A stretch of DNA of 64,000 bases. Origin: Metabacillus idriensis. GTDB taxonomy: Bacteria; Bacillota; Bacilli; Bacillales; Bacillaceae. Positions 9,934 through 19,064 of this stretch are shown here, one piece after another. The stretch is from NCBI RefSeq assembly GCF_009674765.1, contig NZ_WKKF01000001.1, positions 1,426,001-1,490,000 on the forward strand, in the 5' to 3' direction. The notes under the pieces are model-generated. The model had not been told where the DNA came from and did no database searches. It saw only the letters and a list, made by a program, of their open reading frames with translations. Both the position numbers and the translations under genes were made by a program. Positions within the stretch are counted from its first letter, which is position 1. Every line of letters starts with the position of its first letter.

Positions 9934-11466
9934 ATGTTGGAATATGTCATTGAAATGCTTGGAATCCGCAAAGAATTTCCGGGAATCGTCGCAAACGATA
10001 ATATCAATTTACAGGTCAAAAAGGGTGAAATTCACGCGCTTCTGGGAGAAAATGGCGCTGGAAAATCCACTTTAATGAACGTATTATTCGGTCTATATCA
10101 GCCTGAAAAAGGTGAAATCCGTGTAAATGGCAAAAAAGTAAACATTACAAACCCTAACATTGCTAATGATCTGGGAATAGGTATGGTACACCAACATTTC
10201 ATGCTTGTCAATAATTTTTCTGTCACTGAAAATATTATTCTCGGCAATGAACCTGTTAAAACAGGAAAAATTAACTTAAAGGATGCAGAAAAGCAAGTAA
10301 AAGAAATCTCAGAAAGATATGGACTTGCTGTTAATCCATCTGCAAAAATAAGTGATATTTCAGTAGGAATGCAGCAGCGTGTAGAAATTTTGAAAACGCT
10401 GTACCGGGGAGCTGAAATTTTAATCTTTGATGAGCCGACTGCTGTGCTTACGCCGCAGGAAATAAAAGAATTAATCGGCATCATGAAAACACTGATCAAA
10501 GAAGGCAAATCAATCATACTGATTACTCATAAACTGAAAGAAATTATGGAAGTGTGTGACCGCGTGACGGTTATTCGCAAAGGAGAAGGCATTGGCACTG
10601 TAAATGTTCCTGAGACAAATCCAAACGAACTGGCAGCTCTTATGGTGGGCAGAGAAGTTCTTTTTACTACTCAAAAGACAGAAGCTGTTCCAGCGGAAGA
10701 AGTACTTAAAATTCAGGACTTAACAGTCAAAGACAGCAGAAATGTAACGGTTATCGATTCATTGAATCTATCAGTTAAAGCCGGTGAAATTGTAGGAATC
10801 GCGGGAGTTGACGGCAATGGTCAATCTGAATTGATTGAAGCCATTACAGGATTAATGAATTCAGAGTCTGGTTCCATTCTTTTAAATGGCAAAGACATAA
10901 GAAATCAGCGTCCCCGTCAGATTACTGAAGCCGGTGTTGGCCATATTCCTCAGGATCGTCATAAACATGGGTTGGTGCTTGATTTTCCGGTCGGAGAAAA
11001 TATGGTGCTGCAAACGTATTATCAAAAGCCTTATTCAAAAAAAGGCGTGCTGAATTTCAAAGCGATTTATGACAAATCAGAAAAACTGATCAAAGAATTT
11101 GATGTCAGAACCCCAAGCAGCTCAACACTTGCGCGTGCTCTCTCAGGAGGAAATCAGCAAAAAGCCATCATCGGCCGTGAAGTTGACAGAGATCCTGATT
11201 TATTAATTGCTGCACAGCCGACAAGGGGACTGGATGTCGGTGCGATTGAATTTATTCATAGACGCTTAATTGAGCAAAGAGATAAAGGTAAAGCCGTCCT
11301 TCTCATCTCATTTGAGCTTGAGGAAATAATGAATGTAAGTGACAGAATTGCGGTTATCTATGAAGGAAAAATCGTTGCGATTGTGAGTCCGAAGGAAACA
11401 ACCGAGCAGGAGCTTGGTTTGCTCATGGCAGGAAGCAGCCGCAGGGAAGCAGGTGCATCATCATGA
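9934..11466 (+). CDS. Nucleoside ABC transporter ATP-binding protein (NupO-like)
   Basis: A 510-residue double ABC ATPase of the sugar/nucleoside importer class (RbsA/YufO type). The first half has Walker A GENGAGKST (about residue 40) and signature ISVGMQQRVEI. The second half has a degenerate Walker A GVDGNGQSE and signature LSGGNQQKAIIGRE. The degenerate second A site is normal for this class. Translation probably starts at ATG 9934 (or TTG 9937) behind AAAAGGAG; the in-frame GTG at 9928 is inside the ribosome site. The stop overlaps the first permease by ATGA. It energises uptake through the two following permeases. Confidence 0.9.
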   Translation: MLEYVIEMLGIRKEFPGIVANDNINLQVKKGEIHALLGENGAGKSTLMNVLFGLYQPEKGEIRVNGKKVNITNPNIANDLGIGMVHQHFMLVNNFSVTENIILGNEPVKTGKINLKDAEKQVKEISERYGLAVNPSAKISDISVGMQQRVEILKTLYRGAEILIFDEPTAVLTPQEIKELIGIMKTLIKEGKSIILITHKLKEIMEVCDRVTVIRKGEGIGTVNVPETNPNELAALMVGREVLFTTQKTEAVPAEEVLKIQDLTVKDSRNVTVIDSLNLSVKAGEIVGIAGVDGNGQSELIEAITGLMNSESGSILLNGKDIRNQRPRQITEAGVGHIPQDRHKHGLVLDFPVGENMVLQTYYQKPYSKKGVLNFKAIYDKSEKLIKEFDVRTPSSSTLARALSGGNQQKAIIGREVDRDPDLLIAAQPTRGLDVGAIEFIHRRLIEQRDKGKAVLLISFELEEIMNVSDRIAVIYEGKIVAIVSPKETTEQELGLLMAGSSRREAGASS

Positions 11467-12509
11467 ATATAGCGCGCTATTTTAATATTATCGTACCCGT
11501 AATTGCTGTTTTGCTTGGATTGATCTGCGGAGCGATCATTATGCTCGTAACCGGATATGATCCAGTTGCCGGCTACTCAGCATTGTGGAACGGAATCTTT
11601 GGAGATACCTATTATATCGGTGAAACAATCCGTCAGTTAACTCCGTATATTTTTGCCGGACTTGCTGTCGCTTTTGCATTCCGCACAGGTTTATTTAATA
11701 TCGGTGTAGAAGGACAGCTGATTGTAGGCTGGTTTGCAGCTGTTTGGGTGGGAGTTGCATTTGAGCTTCCTAAAATCATTCATTTGCCGCTTGCAATCAT
11801 CGTTGCTGCAGCAGCAGGTGCACTATGGGGTTTCATTCCAGGATTATTAAAAGCAAAATTCAAGGTTCACGAAGTAATTGTGACAATTATGATGAACTAT
11901 ATTGCCTTATATTTAACAAATCATTTAATTCAGTATGTTTTATCTGATAAAGGGGATAAATCGGAAAACATTTTCCCTTCTGCTTCATTAAGCTCTGAGT
12001 TTTTCCAGAGTATGACTGACTATTCCAGAATGCACTACGGAATATTCCTTGCGTTAATTGGCGCACTTGTCATGTGGTTCATCCTTGAAAAAACAACAAA
12101 AGGATATGAACTGAGATCGGTAGGATTTAATCAGGATGCCGCCCAGTATGCAGGTATGAATGTAAGCCGCAATATTATTCTTTCAATGGTCATTTCCGGA
12201 GCATTTGCAGGAATCGCCGGTGCAATGGAAGGGCTTGGAACATTCCAGTATGTTTCTGTCAAAGGCGGATTTACAGGTGTTGGATTTGATGGAATCGCTG
12301 TAGCCCTTTTAGGTGGAAATACAGCACTTGGCATCATTTTCGCAGCTGCTTTATTCGGCGGATTGAAGGTCGGAGCGCTGAACATGCCATCTGAGGCCGG
12401 TGTGCCATATGAGCTTGTTGAAATTGTCATTGCTCTGATTATTCTTTTCGTCGCTTCTAGCTATTTCATTCGCTGGATTTTACTGCGTTTCAAAAAGGAG
12501 GGGAAATAA
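11463..12509 (+). CDS. Nucleoside ABC transporter permease 1 (NupP-like)
   Basis: A 348-residue polytopic permease of the BPD_transp_2 family (RbsC/YufP type), with many hydrophobic segments and the hallmark AFRTGLFNIGVEGQ near residue 75. Its start overlaps the ATPase stop and its stop touches the next permease start, so the three are translationally coupled. It forms half of the membrane channel for nucleosides. Confidence 0.9.
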   Translation: MNIARYFNIIVPVIAVLLGLICGAIIMLVTGYDPVAGYSALWNGIFGDTYYIGETIRQLTPYIFAGLAVAFAFRTGLFNIGVEGQLIVGWFAAVWVGVAFELPKIIHLPLAIIVAAAAGALWGFIPGLLKAKFKVHEVIVTIMMNYIALYLTNHLIQYVLSDKGDKSENIFPSASLSSEFFQSMTDYSRMHYGIFLALIGALVMWFILEKTTKGYELRSVGFNQDAAQYAGMNVSRNIILSMVISGAFAGIAGAMEGLGTFQYVSVKGGFTGVGFDGIAVALLGGNTALGIIFAAALFGGLKVGALNMPSEAGVPYELVEIVIALIILFVASSYFIRWILLRFKKEGK

Positions 12510-13469
12510 GTGAGCATACTACAGATGCTAGAACTCATCATCCCTACAGCGTTATTCGTTGCCGCTCCGCTTATTTTCACTGCACTTGGAGGCATGTTCA
12601 GTGAACGGTCAGGAGTTGTTAATATAGGGCTTGAAGGATTGATGGTTATTGGAGCCTTCGTTGCCATCGTTTTTAACCTGACATATGCCGATGCATTTGG
12701 AGATGCAACTCCGTGGCTGTCTATTTTAGTTGCAATGGCTGCTGGAGCTTTGCTTTCCATTCTTCACGCAGTAGCATCCATCACATTCCGTGCCGATCAG
12801 GTTGTAAGCGGAGTAGCTATTAACTTTCTTGCCATTGGGTTATCGCTTTTCCTCGTAAAATTATTTTATGGAAAAGGACAAACAGACCGCATCACAGAAA
12901 GTTTCAGCAAAATGGATATCCCTTTACTTAGTGATATTCCTGTTATTGGACCATTATTTTTCTCAAACGGATATATTACAACATACATTGCCATTATTAC
13001 TGCGTTTGCTGTTTGGTTCGTTATGTATAAAACGCCGTTTGGCCTCCGTCTGCGCGCAGTTGGAGAACATCCGATGGCAGCAGATACTATGGGGATCAAT
13101 GTTGTGAAAATGCGCTATATCGGCGTTATTTTAAGCGGAGCTTTCGCTGGTGTCGGCGGTGCTGTTTATGCGACAATCATTGCCCGTGATTTCAGCCATG
13201 CAACAATCAGCGGACAGGGATTCATGGCTCTTGCTGCTCTTATCTTCGGTAAATGGCATCCGCTTGGTGCTATGGGAGCTGCCATATTCTTCGGACTCGC
13301 TCAAGGTCTGAGCGTGATCGGCGGACAGCTGCCTTTGCTTGAAGGCATACCGACAATGTACTTGTTAATTACACCTTACGTTTTAACTATCTTAGCTTTA
13401 ACTGGATTTATAGGACGCGCAGATGCACCAAAAGCGCTGGGAACTCCTTACGAAAAAGGAAAACGTTGA
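12510..13469 (+). CDS. Nucleoside ABC transporter permease 2 (NupQ-like)
   Basis: A 319-residue permease of the same family, shorter than its partner as is usual, with the hallmark FSERSGVVNIGLEGLMV near residue 35 and about eight to ten membrane segments. It begins with GTG immediately after the TAA of the first permease, with AAGGAGGGG just upstream inside the preceding gene. It closes the operon, which ends at a very strong terminator. Confidence 0.9.
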   Translation: MSILQMLELIIPTALFVAAPLIFTALGGMFSERSGVVNIGLEGLMVIGAFVAIVFNLTYADAFGDATPWLSILVAMAAGALLSILHAVASITFRADQVVSGVAINFLAIGLSLFLVKLFYGKGQTDRITESFSKMDIPLLSDIPVIGPLFFSNGYITTYIAIITAFAVWFVMYKTPFGLRLRAVGEHPMAADTMGINVVKMRYIGVILSGAFAGVGGAVYATIIARDFSHATISGQGFMALAALIFGKWHPLGAMGAAIFFGLAQGLSVIGGQLPLLEGIPTMYLLITPYVLTILALTGFIGRADAPKALGTPYEKGKR

Positions 13470-13475
13470 TCAGAG

Positions 13476-13516
13476 AAGCGGCCTGGCCTCATTTATTGAG
13501 GCCAGGCCGCTTTTTT
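13476..13516 (+). terminator. Strong terminator of the nucleoside transporter operon
   Basis: Perfect 16-bp stem (13476-13491 with 13497-13512), GC-rich, ending in a T run; the longest perfect terminator stem in the window. Confidence 0.95.
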
Positions 13517-13616
13517 ATATCAAAGAATGTATGTCATAAAAGGGTCAGAGTATAGTTTTTTGATTTAGAGGCAAAATCTAATCAATGCAAGATACTACGA
13601 AACAAAGGTGAAAAGA

Positions 13617-14834
13617 ATGGGAGCAAAAAAGAAGTTTGATTTAATCGCATTGTCATCCGTGCCATTAGTGATGACTCTTGGAAATTCCATGTTAATTCCG
13701 GTATTGCCCCTGATTGAAAAACAGTTGGGGATTTCATCATTTCAAGTGTCTCTCATCATAACCGTATATTCAGTTGTTGCCATTCTCCTCATACCAGTTG
13801 CAGGCTATTTATCTGACCGTTTCGGAAGGAAATTAGTCATGGTTCCATGTCTGCTAATAGCAGGTGCAGGAGGGGCCGTATCAGGATGGGCCTCATGGAC
13901 ATTGGATGATCCTTTTACGATGATCCTTCTCGGACGGGTTCTTCAAGGAATTGGTTCAGCGGGAGCTGCTCCTGTTGTCATTCCTCTTATCGGCGATATG
14001 TTTGAAAAAGATGAAGAAGTGAGTTCAGGACTAGGGCTTATTGAAACAGCAAATACAGCAGGAAAAGTCTTAAGTCCGATCATCGGCGCGCTGCTTGCAA
14101 CCTTTGTTTGGTTTTTGCCATTTTGGTTTATTCCTTTTTTCAGTCTGATCAGTGTAGCACTTGTCTTTTTTTTGGTGAAAATACCAAAACAGGAAAAAGA
14201 GAAACAGTCAATAAAAGAATTTTTAAGCTGTGTAAGAGTTATTTTTAAGGAAAAGGGAAGATGGCTCTATGCCATTTTTGCAATAGGCTGCTTTATCATG
14301 TTTATCTTATTTGGGGTGCTTTTTTATTTGTCTGATACTCTTGAAAAGCAATATAACATTAAAGGGATTTATAAAGGAGCCATGCTTGCCGTTCCTCTGC
14401 TTGCCCTATCCATCAGCTCTTTTATAGCAGGCAGAAAAATCGGACAGAACAAACAGCTTATGAAAGCTGTCATTGCTTTTGGAATGGTCCTCCTGACTGT
14501 CTCTTTTATTGCCATCCGAATACAGCATAGCTTTACTTTTTTAATTCTTTTTTTAATTATAAGCGGAATTGGAATTGGGGTCTCTTTGCCTGCACTTGAT
14601 GCCCTGATTACAGAAGGAGTGGAAAAGGAAGAACGGGGAACGATTACATCGATTTACAGTTCAATGAGGTTTATAGGGGTTGCGGCAGGACCGCCTGTTT
14701 ATGCCTACATTATGTCTGTAGGAGATCATCTGGTTTATTATGTTTCTGCAGGTGTGAGCTTAATTGCGGTCTTAATTGTCCTTTTCTTTATCAAACCTTC
14801 AAAGCAATCAAAACTAGCTTTAAAACAAGCATAG
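13617..14834 (+). CDS. MFS transporter (YmfD-like exporter)
   Basis: A 405-residue major facilitator with about 12 membrane segments and the DHA1 motif A, GYLSDRFGRK, in the loop after TM2. The B. subtilis gene at this locus, ymfD, encodes an MFS exporter linked to bacillibactin efflux; orthology here is inferred from position and length. The ATG at 13617 is preferred over the GTG at 13608 because AAAGGTG (13604-13610) is then correctly spaced. It has its own terminator. The substrate cannot be read from the sequence. Confidence 0.78.
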   Translation: MGAKKKFDLIALSSVPLVMTLGNSMLIPVLPLIEKQLGISSFQVSLIITVYSVVAILLIPVAGYLSDRFGRKLVMVPCLLIAGAGGAVSGWASWTLDDPFTMILLGRVLQGIGSAGAAPVVIPLIGDMFEKDEEVSSGLGLIETANTAGKVLSPIIGALLATFVWFLPFWFIPFFSLISVALVFFLVKIPKQEKEKQSIKEFLSCVRVIFKEKGRWLYAIFAIGCFIMFILFGVLFYLSDTLEKQYNIKGIYKGAMLAVPLLALSISSFIAGRKIGQNKQLMKAVIAFGMVLLTVSFIAIRIQHSFTFLILFLIISGIGIGVSLPALDALITEGVEKEERGTITSIYSSMRFIGVAAGPPVYAYIMSVGDHLVYYVSAGVSLIAVLIVLFFIKPSKQSKLALKQA

Positions 14835-14865
14835 GACGCAAATTGGCTGTATTGCGTCTTTTCTT
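14833..14865 (+). terminator. Terminator of the MFS gene
   Basis: GACGCAA (14835-14841) pairs with TTGCGTC (14852-14858), followed by TTTTCTTTATTTT. Confidence 0.8.
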
Positions 14866-14871
14866 TATTTT

Positions 14872-14980
14872 AGTCTCTTTTGTAAACTTTGTTGCTTTTA
14901 GGTATAAAACCTTAAGTGGATTGCAGCGGAAAGCGGCGGACACCATATCATTAAAAACAACACCCTATGCGAAAATAGCC
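14872..14980 (+). repeat. Dispersed repeat, copy C (short form)
   Basis: About 109 bp. The left end is AGTCTCTTTTGTAAAC with TTTGTTGC inside; the middle has CTTAAGTGGATTGCAGCGGAA; the right end is GCGAAAATAGCC. It lacks the central GC-rich palindrome of the long form and follows the MFS gene terminator. Confidence 0.8.
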
Positions 14981-15110
14981 TTATTTTATAAATCAGGGTT
15001 AACATTTCCTTAATTATCCTAAAGTTGATATAATTACTAGAATGAATCCATACGCTAAATTAGAAAACAGGAAAAAATAAAATGGAATCTGCCACGCGAG
15101 GAGGGTCACA

Positions 15111-16394
15111 ATGGAATTTTTAAAAGAACAAATAGAATCAATTAATGGGTTAACATTGCATACCGTTCAAACGAATAAATTCAAAACAAATTCACTTGTA
15201 TTTAAAATGCTTGCACCGCTGAACGAAGAGGATGTCACATTCAGAGCGCTGCTTCCTTATGTGCTGCAGCGGGGAACAAACTCTTTTCCGACCAGCACCG
15301 AGCTCAGGAAGCATCTTGATGAGCTTTACGGTGCAACTTTATTTGTAGATTTATCTAAAAAAGGCGATCATCATATCATTTCGATCCGGATTGAAGTTGC
15401 AAATGAACGCTTTTTATCAGATCAGACACCCTTGCTTGAAAAAGCGCTGCAGCTGCTGTCAGAAATCATTCTGTCTCCTGTAGTGAAAGAAGAATCTTTC
15501 CCTGATGAAATTATTAATCAGGAGAAACGCACATTGAAACAGCGCATCCAGGCTGTTTATGATGACAAAATGAGGTATTCCAATTTAAGACTCGTCCAGG
15601 AGATGTGCAAAGATGAACCTTATCGACTGCATGTCAATGGAGAGATTGATCATCTTGAAAAAATTACTTCTTCAAGTTTGTATGAGTATTATAAAAAGGC
15701 ACTAAAAGAAGATAAAATGGATTTATATGTTGTCGGAGATGTCTCGGCTGATGAAGTCAGTGAATATACAAAAAGGTTTTTCACTTTTAACGAAAATGCA
15801 CATCAGGCTGTAGAAAAATCCATTACTGAAAAAGAGATTAAAGAGCCGAATGAAGTGATTGAAGATCAAGATGTTAAACAGGGTAAATTGAACATCGGCT
15901 ACCGCACTAACTGCACATATGGAGATCAATCCTATTATGCACTGCAAGTGTTCAATGGCATTTTCGGCGGGTTTTCGCATTCTAAGCTTTTCATTAATGT
16001 CCGCGAAAAAGAGAGCCTTGCTTACTATGCAGCATCCAGAGTCGAGAGTCATAAAGGACTCTTAATGGTCATGTCAGGAATTGAATTTGCGAATTACGAG
16101 CGGGCGGTGACTATTATTAAAGAACAGCTCGAAGCAATGAAAAATGGAGATTTTGAAGACAAAGATATCGATCAGACTAAAGCAGTTATTAAAAATCAGC
16201 TGCTTGAAACAATCGATACATCCTACGGCTCTGTTGAAGTTCTCTATCATAACGTTATTTCCAATATTAATGAACCTTTTGATAAGTATCTGCAGGGAAT
16301 TGAAAAGGTAACAAAAGAGGAAATCATCGCAGCGGCTAAAAAAATCCAGCTGGATACGATCTATTTCTTAAAAGGAATGGAGGGTGCACAATGA
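15111..16394 (+). CDS. ymfF: M16-family peptidase-like protein YmfF (non-catalytic partner)
   Basis: A 427-residue member of the insulinase/M16 family. The zinc motif HxxEH is absent at the expected N-terminal position (about residues 40-70: LPYVLQRGTNSF, STELRKHLDELYGA), so it is predicted not to hydrolyse peptides itself. It overlaps ymfH by ATGA, and ymfH keeps HFLEH. This resembles the non-catalytic/catalytic subunit pairs of other M16 enzymes. The start is the ATG behind GAGGAGGG. Cytosolic, with no signal peptide seen; the substrate is unknown. Confidence 0.88.
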   Translation: MEFLKEQIESINGLTLHTVQTNKFKTNSLVFKMLAPLNEEDVTFRALLPYVLQRGTNSFPTSTELRKHLDELYGATLFVDLSKKGDHHIISIRIEVANERFLSDQTPLLEKALQLLSEIILSPVVKEESFPDEIINQEKRTLKQRIQAVYDDKMRYSNLRLVQEMCKDEPYRLHVNGEIDHLEKITSSSLYEYYKKALKEDKMDLYVVGDVSADEVSEYTKRFFTFNENAHQAVEKSITEKEIKEPNEVIEDQDVKQGKLNIGYRTNCTYGDQSYYALQVFNGIFGGFSHSKLFINVREKESLAYYAASRVESHKGLLMVMSGIEFANYERAVTIIKEQLEAMKNGDFEDKDIDQTKAVIKNQLLETIDTSYGSVEVLYHNVISNINEPFDKYLQGIEKVTKEEIIAAAKKIQLDTIYFLKGMEGAQ

Positions 16395-17677
16395 CAAAAT
16401 CCATAAAGTTTGATCAGCTTCAGGAAGAGCTCTTTTATGAAAAAATGAAAAATGGACTGGATGTATATGTCCTTCCTAAAACAGAGTTTAATAAGACATA
16501 TGCAACGTTTACAACAAAATACGGCTCTATCGATAATCAATTTGTGCCTCTTGATCAAAATGATATGAAATTAGTTCCGGATGGGATCGCTCACTTTTTA
16601 GAGCATAAGCTGTTTGAAAAAGAAGACGGCGACGTTTTTCAGGATTTCAGCAAACAGGGTGCCTCTTCTAATGCCTTTACATCGTTTACACGAACGGCTT
16701 ACTTATTTTCAAGCACGTCAAATGTTGAAAAAAATTTAGAAACGCTCATCGATTTCGTTCAGGAGCCTTATTTTACTGAAAAATCGGTTGAGAAAGAAAA
16801 AGGCATCATCGGACAGGAAATTAATATGTATGATGACAATCCTGACTGGAGACTCTATTTTGGACTAATTCAGAACATGTTTCATAAACACCCGGTAGGA
16901 ATTGATATTGCAGGCACCGTTGAATCGATTTCCAAAATTACGAAAGACCTTCTTTACGAGTGCTACAATACGTTCTACCATCCAAGCAATATGCTGCTTT
17001 TCGTTGTTGGCCCGATTGATCCTGAACAAATTCTATCTCAAATCCGAGAAAATCAGGATAAAAAAGTGTTTAAACCTCAGTCTGAAATCAAGCGTGCAGA
17101 AGTGGATGAACCGGATACTGTAGCAAAACCATTAGAAAAGCTTAAAATGAATGTTCAATCTTCTAAGTGTTTAGTCGGGCTGAAGGCGAAACAGGCAGAC
17201 CGGTCGGGTGAAGAGCTTTTAAAACACGAACTGTGCATGAACCTGATTCTTGATATGGTTTTTGGGAAGAGCACAGACACCTATACTCAGCTCTATGAGA
17301 ATGGCCTTATTGATGACACGTTCAGTTTTGATTACACGGAAGAGAGCGGTTTTGGATTTGCAATGATAGGCGGAGATACTGATCAGCCCGATCAGCTTGC
17401 TGATGAAATAAAGAGCACTCTGCTGAAGGCAAAACAGGACGGGATTCCTGCAGAACGTCTTGAGAACGCCAAGAAAAAGAAAATCGGTTCTTTTTTAAGA
17501 GCGATTAATTCACCGGAATACATTGCCAACCAATTTACACGCTATTCCTTTAACGAAATGAATTTGTTTGATGTTGTTCCGACGCTTGAACAATTGACAA
17601 ATGATGATATTCACCATACGCTGAATGAAGTGATTGATGAAAAGTTATTTTCAGTCTGTCAAGTAGTACCTAAGTAA
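16391..17677 (+). CDS. ymfH: M16-family zinc peptidase YmfH (catalytic partner)
   Basis: A 428-residue M16 metallopeptidase with the inverted zinc motif HFLEH (about residue 62), the downstream FLEHKLFEKEDGDVF and the third-ligand region KEKGIIGQEINMYDDNP. It is translationally coupled to ymfF. The intact active site together with the motif-less partner suggests a heterodimeric peptidase. A terminator closes the unit. The family role in Bacillus is not settled. Confidence 0.9.
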   Translation: MTKSIKFDQLQEELFYEKMKNGLDVYVLPKTEFNKTYATFTTKYGSIDNQFVPLDQNDMKLVPDGIAHFLEHKLFEKEDGDVFQDFSKQGASSNAFTSFTRTAYLFSSTSNVEKNLETLIDFVQEPYFTEKSVEKEKGIIGQEINMYDDNPDWRLYFGLIQNMFHKHPVGIDIAGTVESISKITKDLLYECYNTFYHPSNMLLFVVGPIDPEQILSQIRENQDKKVFKPQSEIKRAEVDEPDTVAKPLEKLKMNVQSSKCLVGLKAKQADRSGEELLKHELCMNLILDMVFGKSTDTYTQLYENGLIDDTFSFDYTEESGFGFAMIGGDTDQPDQLADEIKSTLLKAKQDGIPAERLENAKKKKIGSFLRAINSPEYIANQFTRYSFNEMNLFDVVPTLEQLTNDDIHHTLNEVIDEKLFSVCQVVPK

Positions 17678-17679
17678 AG

Positions 17680-17703
17680 CATCCTTTTTAAGGATGTTTT
17701 TTT
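17680..17703 (+). terminator. Terminator of ymfF-ymfH
   Basis: CATCCTT (17680-17686) pairs with AAGGATG (17690-17696), followed by seven T. Confidence 0.85.
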
Positions 17704-17761
17704 ATCTGGCTGATCTTCAGTACATAAAGAAATGACAGCTTATATATTTAAGGAGAAAAAA

Positions 17762-18484
17762 ATGGAAAAAACAGCACTAATTACAGGTGCAAGCGGCGGA
17801 ATCGGAAAAGCTATTGCCAAAAAGCTTGCAGGGGAAGGATATCAATTATATCTGCATTATCACAAGAATAAAGAAAGTGTGATAAAGCTTATGAAGGAAC
17901 TGGAACTGACAACGGAATGCAGACCGGTAAAAGCAGATCTTTCAGAGGAGGAAGGCGTAAAACGGCTTTGCGATCAGCTTGATCATGCGATCGACTTGCT
18001 CGTTTTAAACAGCGGGAAGAGTTTTTTCGGGTTAATGACGGATATAAAAGACGCGGAAATCCGTCAAATGGTGCAGCTTCAAATTACAAGTCCATATATG
18101 CTTTCTAAAGAATTAATTCCTGAAATGGTAAGAAAAAAAAGCGGCAGCATCATTGTTATTTCTTCCATATGGGGAGAAATCGGTGCTTCATGTGAAGTCT
18201 TATACAGTATGGTTAAGGGAGGACAAAATACATTTGTAAAAGCTCTTGCAAAAGAGTTGGCTCCTTCCGGCATCAGGGTTAATGCGATAGCACCTGGAGC
18301 GGTTGCTACTGACATGCTGCAGGCTTTTTCAGAGGAGGACCTGGCTGATCTTAAGGATGAAATCCCTTTAGGCCGGATTGGAAAGCCGGAGGAGATTGGG
18401 GAAGCTGTTTTGTTTTTATCATCCAATCGGGCAAGCTATATTACAGGGCAAGTGCTTTCTGTAAACGGGGGATGGCATACATAA
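17762..18484 (+). CDS. ymfI: SDR-family oxidoreductase YmfI (3-oxoacyl-ACP reductase-like)
   Basis: A 240-residue classical short-chain dehydrogenase/reductase. It has the NAD(P)-binding TGASGGIG near residue 8, LNSG in place of NNAG, catalytic Ser in ISSIWG, and YxxxK as YSMVK. It ends in the SDR C-terminal pattern ITGQVLSVNGGW. The start at 17762 has AAGGAG at 17750-17755, so the longer in-frame start at 17732 is not used. It resembles FabG but its locus is the ymf cluster, so the true substrate is unknown. Confidence 0.87.
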   Translation: MEKTALITGASGGIGKAIAKKLAGEGYQLYLHYHKNKESVIKLMKELELTTECRPVKADLSEEEGVKRLCDQLDHAIDLLVLNSGKSFFGLMTDIKDAEIRQMVQLQITSPYMLSKELIPEMVRKKSGSIIVISSIWGEIGASCEVLYSMVKGGQNTFVKALAKELAPSGIRVNAIAPGAVATDMLQAFSEEDLADLKDEIPLGRIGKPEEIGEAVLFLSSNRASYITGQVLSVNGGWHT

Positions 18485-18564
18485 ATTTTTCTCAGTCAAT
18501 CCGTATAAATCGGTTCATGCAAGACAAACTAACATTGTATTCCACTTAATTAGGAGGGGTTATA

Positions 18565-18822
18565 ATGTCTGTTTTAGAAAACTGGGATTCATGGAAAAAC
18601 TTCCTCGGCGACCGTCTGCACCACGCTGAAGGAGATGGGATGAAAACGGAAGCTGTTAATGACTTAGCTTACGAAATCGGCGATTACTTAGCAAAACAGG
18701 TTGATCCTAAAAATGATCAGGAAAGAGTACTTGCTGATCTTTGGAGCGTAGCTTCTAAAGAGGAGCAGCATGCCATTGCAAACATGATGGTTAAGCTCGT
18801 GCAAAATAACGGTACAAGATAA
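18565..18822 (+). CDS. ymfJ: DUF3243 protein YmfJ
   Basis: An 85-residue soluble protein of the DUF3243/YmfJ family, acidic and helical, starting after TAGGAGGGG. The family has no assigned function. It sits between ymfI and ymfK as in B. subtilis and ends at its own terminator. Confidence 0.87.
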   Translation: MSVLENWDSWKNFLGDRLHHAEGDGMKTEAVNDLAYEIGDYLAKQVDPKNDQERVLADLWSVASKEEQHAIANMMVKLVQNNGTR

Positions 18823-18850
18823 AGAGGGGACGCAGGTCCTCTCTTTTTTT
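18823..18850 (+). terminator. Terminator of ymfJ
   Basis: AGAGGGGAC ... GTCCTCTCT stem followed by seven T. Confidence 0.85.
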
Positions 18851-19064
18851 ATTTTAAAAAAAGCAATAAATAAAGTCTTTTTTACCCGATTCATTCTGAT
18901 GGATGGCGTCAGTGGTAGACCAATAACTGGAAAATAAGACGGTGCATTCTAGGTCCTCATACCCCCTTTTTTATTGTCAAGGAATTATTCTTTCCTCTTT
19001 CATGAAAATGCTTTATGATAAGGATATAGGTGTTATAGACCTGGTTTTTGAAGGGGGTCCTTTT

